NCBI RefSeq assembly: GCF_033115175.1
Contig: NC_084850.1
Location: 1,232,024 to 1,296,023, forward strand
Source: Lepus europaeus
Lineage: Eukaryota > Chordata > Mammalia > Lagomorpha > Leporidae
Length of the DNA: 64,000 nt
Direction: 5' to 3'
Made by a program: the position numbers and the translations under genes. Of the stretch, positions 61,353 to 64,000 are shown piece by piece; position 1 is the first letter of the stretch; each line of letters opens with the position of its first letter. Under the pieces are notes generated by a model. That model was not told the DNA's origin and ran no database searches. It was given only the letters and a program-made list of their open reading frames with translations.

Positions 61353-61690
61353 TGGGCTGGTGTTGTGGCACAGTGGGTAAAGCTGCCACCTGGAATGCCA
61401 GCATCCCATATAGGTGTTGGTTCCTGTATCAGCTGGTCCATTTCTGATCAACTCCCTGCTCATGCACCTGAGAAAGCCCCTGAACCCACGTGGGAGACCC
61501 ACATGAAACTCTTGGATCCTGGCTTCAGCCTGGCCCAGCCTTGGCCATTGCAGCCATCTGGGGAGTGCACCTAAAGATGGAGGATCTCTCTCTCTATCTC
61601 TATCTTGCTTTCTCCCTCTGTGTGTGTATGTGTGTGTGTGTGTGTGTACTTATCTAACTCTCTCAAATAAATAAATAAATCTTAAAGAAC
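61353..61690 (+). repeat. CSINE with (GT)n
   Basis: Forward CSINE (gggctggtgttgtggcac) with (GT)n at 61,620-61,648 in its CT part and tail aaataaataaataaatc. Confidence 0.92.
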
Positions 61691-62325
61691 ACAAGCACCA
61701 AACTGTTAGCCAAAGTGACTGTGCTGTTTTGCATTCCCCGCAGCAGCCTAAGGAAGCTCGAATTGTCCTGCAGTTGAGTCAACACTTACGTTGGCCAATC
61801 TCCTACCTTCACCCATTCTAATGGGGTGGTAGTGCAGTCCTAGTGCAATCTGAATCCGGGACTTCCCTGACCAGCAGTGTCGACTATATTGTCACGTCCT
61901 CATTAACCACTGGTACATCTTCTGTGGTGAGGAGTCTCCAAACCGCTCCCATTTTATTATTATTGGGTGTTTGTTTTCTACAGTTAGGTTGTAAGAGCAG
62001 TCTCTGTATACTCCAGAAACAAGTCCTTTGCCAAGGGTTTGCTTTGCAATTACTTTCTCATGGCAGTAGCTTGCCTGTTCGTTTTCTTTTTTTTTTTCTG
62101 TGTGTTTCTTTAATTTTCTTTAGAAGTGTCATTTGAAGGATGAAATCTTACATTGATGAAGCTACATTTATCATTTTTCTCTTTCCTAGATTGTGCTTTT
62201 GGCGTCATCTAGAAGTCTTTGTCTAAGCTTCTTGAAGTTTCGATGTTTTGGGTTGAGCAGTAAGGTTTCTGCTTGATCCTGAGTCAATTTTTCTACAGAG
62301 TGTGAGGAATGTGTCAAAGTGCACT
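61691..62325 (-). mobile_element. L1M continuation
   Basis: Reverse L1 (aaagtgactgtgctgttttg, atggcagtagcttgcctg, ccattttattattattggg), interrupted by the SINE. Confidence 0.65.
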
Positions 62326-62327
62326 TT

Positions 62328-62430
62328 TTTAAAGATTTATTTATTTATTATTGGAAAGGTACAGTAGCAAAGAGAGAGGGAGAAAGAGAGGGAGAGGGAG
62401 AAAGAGAGAGAAAGGGAGAGAGAGAGAGAA

Positions 62431-62479
<49 letters not shown>

Positions 62480-62738
62480 CTTCCATCTGATAGTTCACTC
62501 CCCAAATGGCTTCAACTGCCAGGGCTTGGCTAAGCCTAAGGCAGGAGCCAGGAGCGTCTTCTGGGACTCCCATGTGGGTTCAGGGGCCCAAACCCTTGGG
62601 CCTTCCTCCACAGCTTACTAGGTACATCGGCATGGAGCTGGATGGGAAGTGGAACAACCAGGTTGCGAACTGGTGCCAATATGGGAGGCTGGTATCACAG
62701 GCAGTGCCTTTACCTGCTGTGCCACAATGCCAGCCCTC
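62328..62738 (-). repeat. CSINE with long GA tract
   Basis: Reverse CSINE, tail ttttaaagatttatttatttatt, GA-rich at about 62,374-62,476, head cacaatgccagccc. Confidence 0.92.
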
Positions 62739-63090
62739 AACGTTTTTTTGGGGGCATGTGAGTATCCAGTTATTCCAGCACCATTTGTCAAAAACACTGT
62801 CATTCTCCTCTGCACTGCTTTGTAACTGTGTCAAAATCACTTGCCCATAAGTGTTTGTATTTGTTTTGGGACTCTATGTAGTTCATCAATCTATTTTACA
62901 TTTTCCCTCCAATACCATGTTTAATTAAATTGAATCTGTAGATCATTTTGGTGAAAATGGACATTTTACCAATACTGAAACTTTCACACTCGAATGATAC
63001 ACCTCTCTCTCTCACACACGTTATTTCAGTGTTAATTTTCTTTCAATAATGTTTTGTAGTTTTCAGGGTATAGGTCTTTCACCTCTTTTT
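62739..63090 (-). mobile_element. L1M ORF2 continuation
   Basis: tgagtatccagttattccagc, aaatcacttgcccataagtg and a gatcattttggtgaaaatgg block are reverse L1 3'-half sequence. Confidence 0.75.
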
Positions 63091-63094
63091 TTTA

Positions 63095-63490
63095 CTTTAA
63101 GAAAATGATTTTGCAAGGCAAACAGAGAGAGAGGGAGTGAGGATTGGGGGGGAGAGAGAGAAGGAGAAGGAGAAGGAGAAGGAGAGGAGGAGGAGGAGGA
63201 GGAGGAGGAGGAGGAGGAGGAGGAGGAGGAGAAAGATCTTCCAGCTTCTGGTCCACACTCCAAGTGCCTACAAAATCCAGGGCTGTATCAGGCCTGCCAA
63301 GAGGCAGGAATCCAGTCAAGGCACCCATGTGGGGTGGCAGGGAACCATCCAGTTGAGCCATCACCTGCTGCCTCCAGCGTGCACGCCATCAGGAAGCTGG
63401 AATGCGCAGTGGAGCCAGACATGAGCACAGACACTACAAGGTGGGACATGGGTGCCCCAAACAGCGACCTAACTGATGCTGTCTAACAAA
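63095..63490 (-). repeat. CSINE with (GGA)n expansion
   Basis: Reverse CSINE with A-rich tail (actttaagaaaatg). Its GA part has expanded into (GGA)n at about 63,183-63,231. Head degraded. Confidence 0.8.
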
Positions 63491-63610
63491 TGCCCACCCC
63501 TCTATCATATCGTTGATCAGAGGCATTCCTAGTATAACTATTTCTGAGCTGTGGTGATAGGTATTGCTACTAGAAGTTCATTCATTTCCCTTTACATAAT
63601 TGAAAGGGCA
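63491..63610 (-). mobile_element. L1M continuation
   Basis: ttgatcagaggcattcctag and following bases look like reverse L1 sequence. Confidence 0.4.
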
Positions 63611-64000
63611 GTGTTTGTGTGTGTGTTGTGTGTGAGAGAGAGAGAGAGAGGAGGAGAGGAGATAGAAGAGGAGAGGAGAGGAGAGAGAGGCAGATAGGAG
63701 AGGAGAGGAGAGGGGAGGAGATAGAGGAGAGGAGGATAGGAGAGGTGGAGAGGAGAGAAGGAGGATAGGAGAGGAGAGAGAGGAGGAGAAGAGAGGAGAT
63801 AGAGGAGAGGATAGAGAGGAGGAGAGGAGAGGAGAGAGAGGAGATAGAGGAGAGAGAGGAGGAGAGGAGAGGGAGAGAGGAGGAGGAGAGGAAGAGGAGA
63901 GGGAGGAGGAGAGAGGGGAGGAGAGGAGAGGAGAGGGAGGAGGAGAGGAGAGAGAGGAGGAGAGGAGAGGAGAGGGAGGAGGAGAGGAGAGGAGAGGGAG
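63611..64000 (+). repeat. Long GA/GGA/GATA purine tract running off the window
   Basis: A short (GT)n at 63,613-63,637, then about 360 bases of GAGAG-, GGAGGA- and GATAGA-type repeats with almost no pyrimidine except T in GATA units. Confidence 0.95.

Noticed and set aside
63063..63263. Poly-serine and poly-proline frames
   Set aside because: Translations of the (GGA)n expansion inside a CSINE.

Overview
The window is mammalian X-chromosome-type DNA, almost certainly from a rabbit or a close lagomorph. It carries about 32 copies of the lagomorph C-repeat SINE (CSINE) in both orientations. These have a tRNA-like head, a CT-rich middle and AATAAA-type tails. There are also layers of L1, MaLR-type LTRs, L2/MIR and MER5 remnants. 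Two protein-coding genes and one displaced exon can be supported; all three belong to families found in human Xq28. This is ordinary vertebrate chromosome: no bacterial, plasmid or CRISPR content was seen.

Layout. 1-4,640 is repeat-rich (CSINEs, rabbit L1 3' end, old L1M). 4,640-6,170 is GC- and CpG-rich and holds a probable non-coding first exon ending in a consensus splice donor at 5,000. 6,200-12,412 is a nested stack of L1 elements and CSINEs inside the predicted intron. 12,572-16,100 is the coding exon and 3' UTR of a PNMA6-family gene (plus strand; 754 residues; poly(A) signal at 16,078). 16,100-20,280 has further CSINEs. 20,280-30,140 is mostly old unique sequence with L1M, MLT1 and a rabbit L1 3' end. 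30,140-37,450 is dense CSINE plus L1M plus MLT1. 38,341-38,563 (minus strand) is a single intact exon of RENBP (N-acylglucosamine 2-epimerase) without its neighbours. 45,608-48,773 (minus strand) holds three coding exons of a C2H2 zinc-finger gene, best identified as ZNF275: an 11-finger exon, a shortened KRAB-A exon and a small 5' exon. Its promoter is probably the CpG island at 57,600-58,220. A 200-N assembly gap lies at 53,801-54,000. 58,870-64,000 is L1M, MaLR LTR and CSINE, ending in a long GA-rich tract.

The two genes converge: PNMA6 on plus, ZNF275 on minus, about 29.5 kb between the poly(A) signal of one and the stop codon of the other. As I recall human Xq28, PNMA6E lies on the 3' side of ZNF275, so this fits conserved synteny, inverted relative to the human map. 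PNMA6 is a domesticated Gag-derived protein. ZNF275 is a nuclear DNA-binding protein. Nothing in the sequence links their functions.

Most notable: (i) the KRAB-A exon is 109 bp instead of the usual 127 bp, and the missing 18 bp match exactly the six residues that contain most of the corepressor-contacting MLE motif; (ii) the orphan RENBP exon keeps its frame and both splice sites; (iii) PNMA6 carries a long in-frame Gly/Ala/Glu minisatellite with 90-bp and 126-bp higher-order periods. I found no convincing undescribed system.
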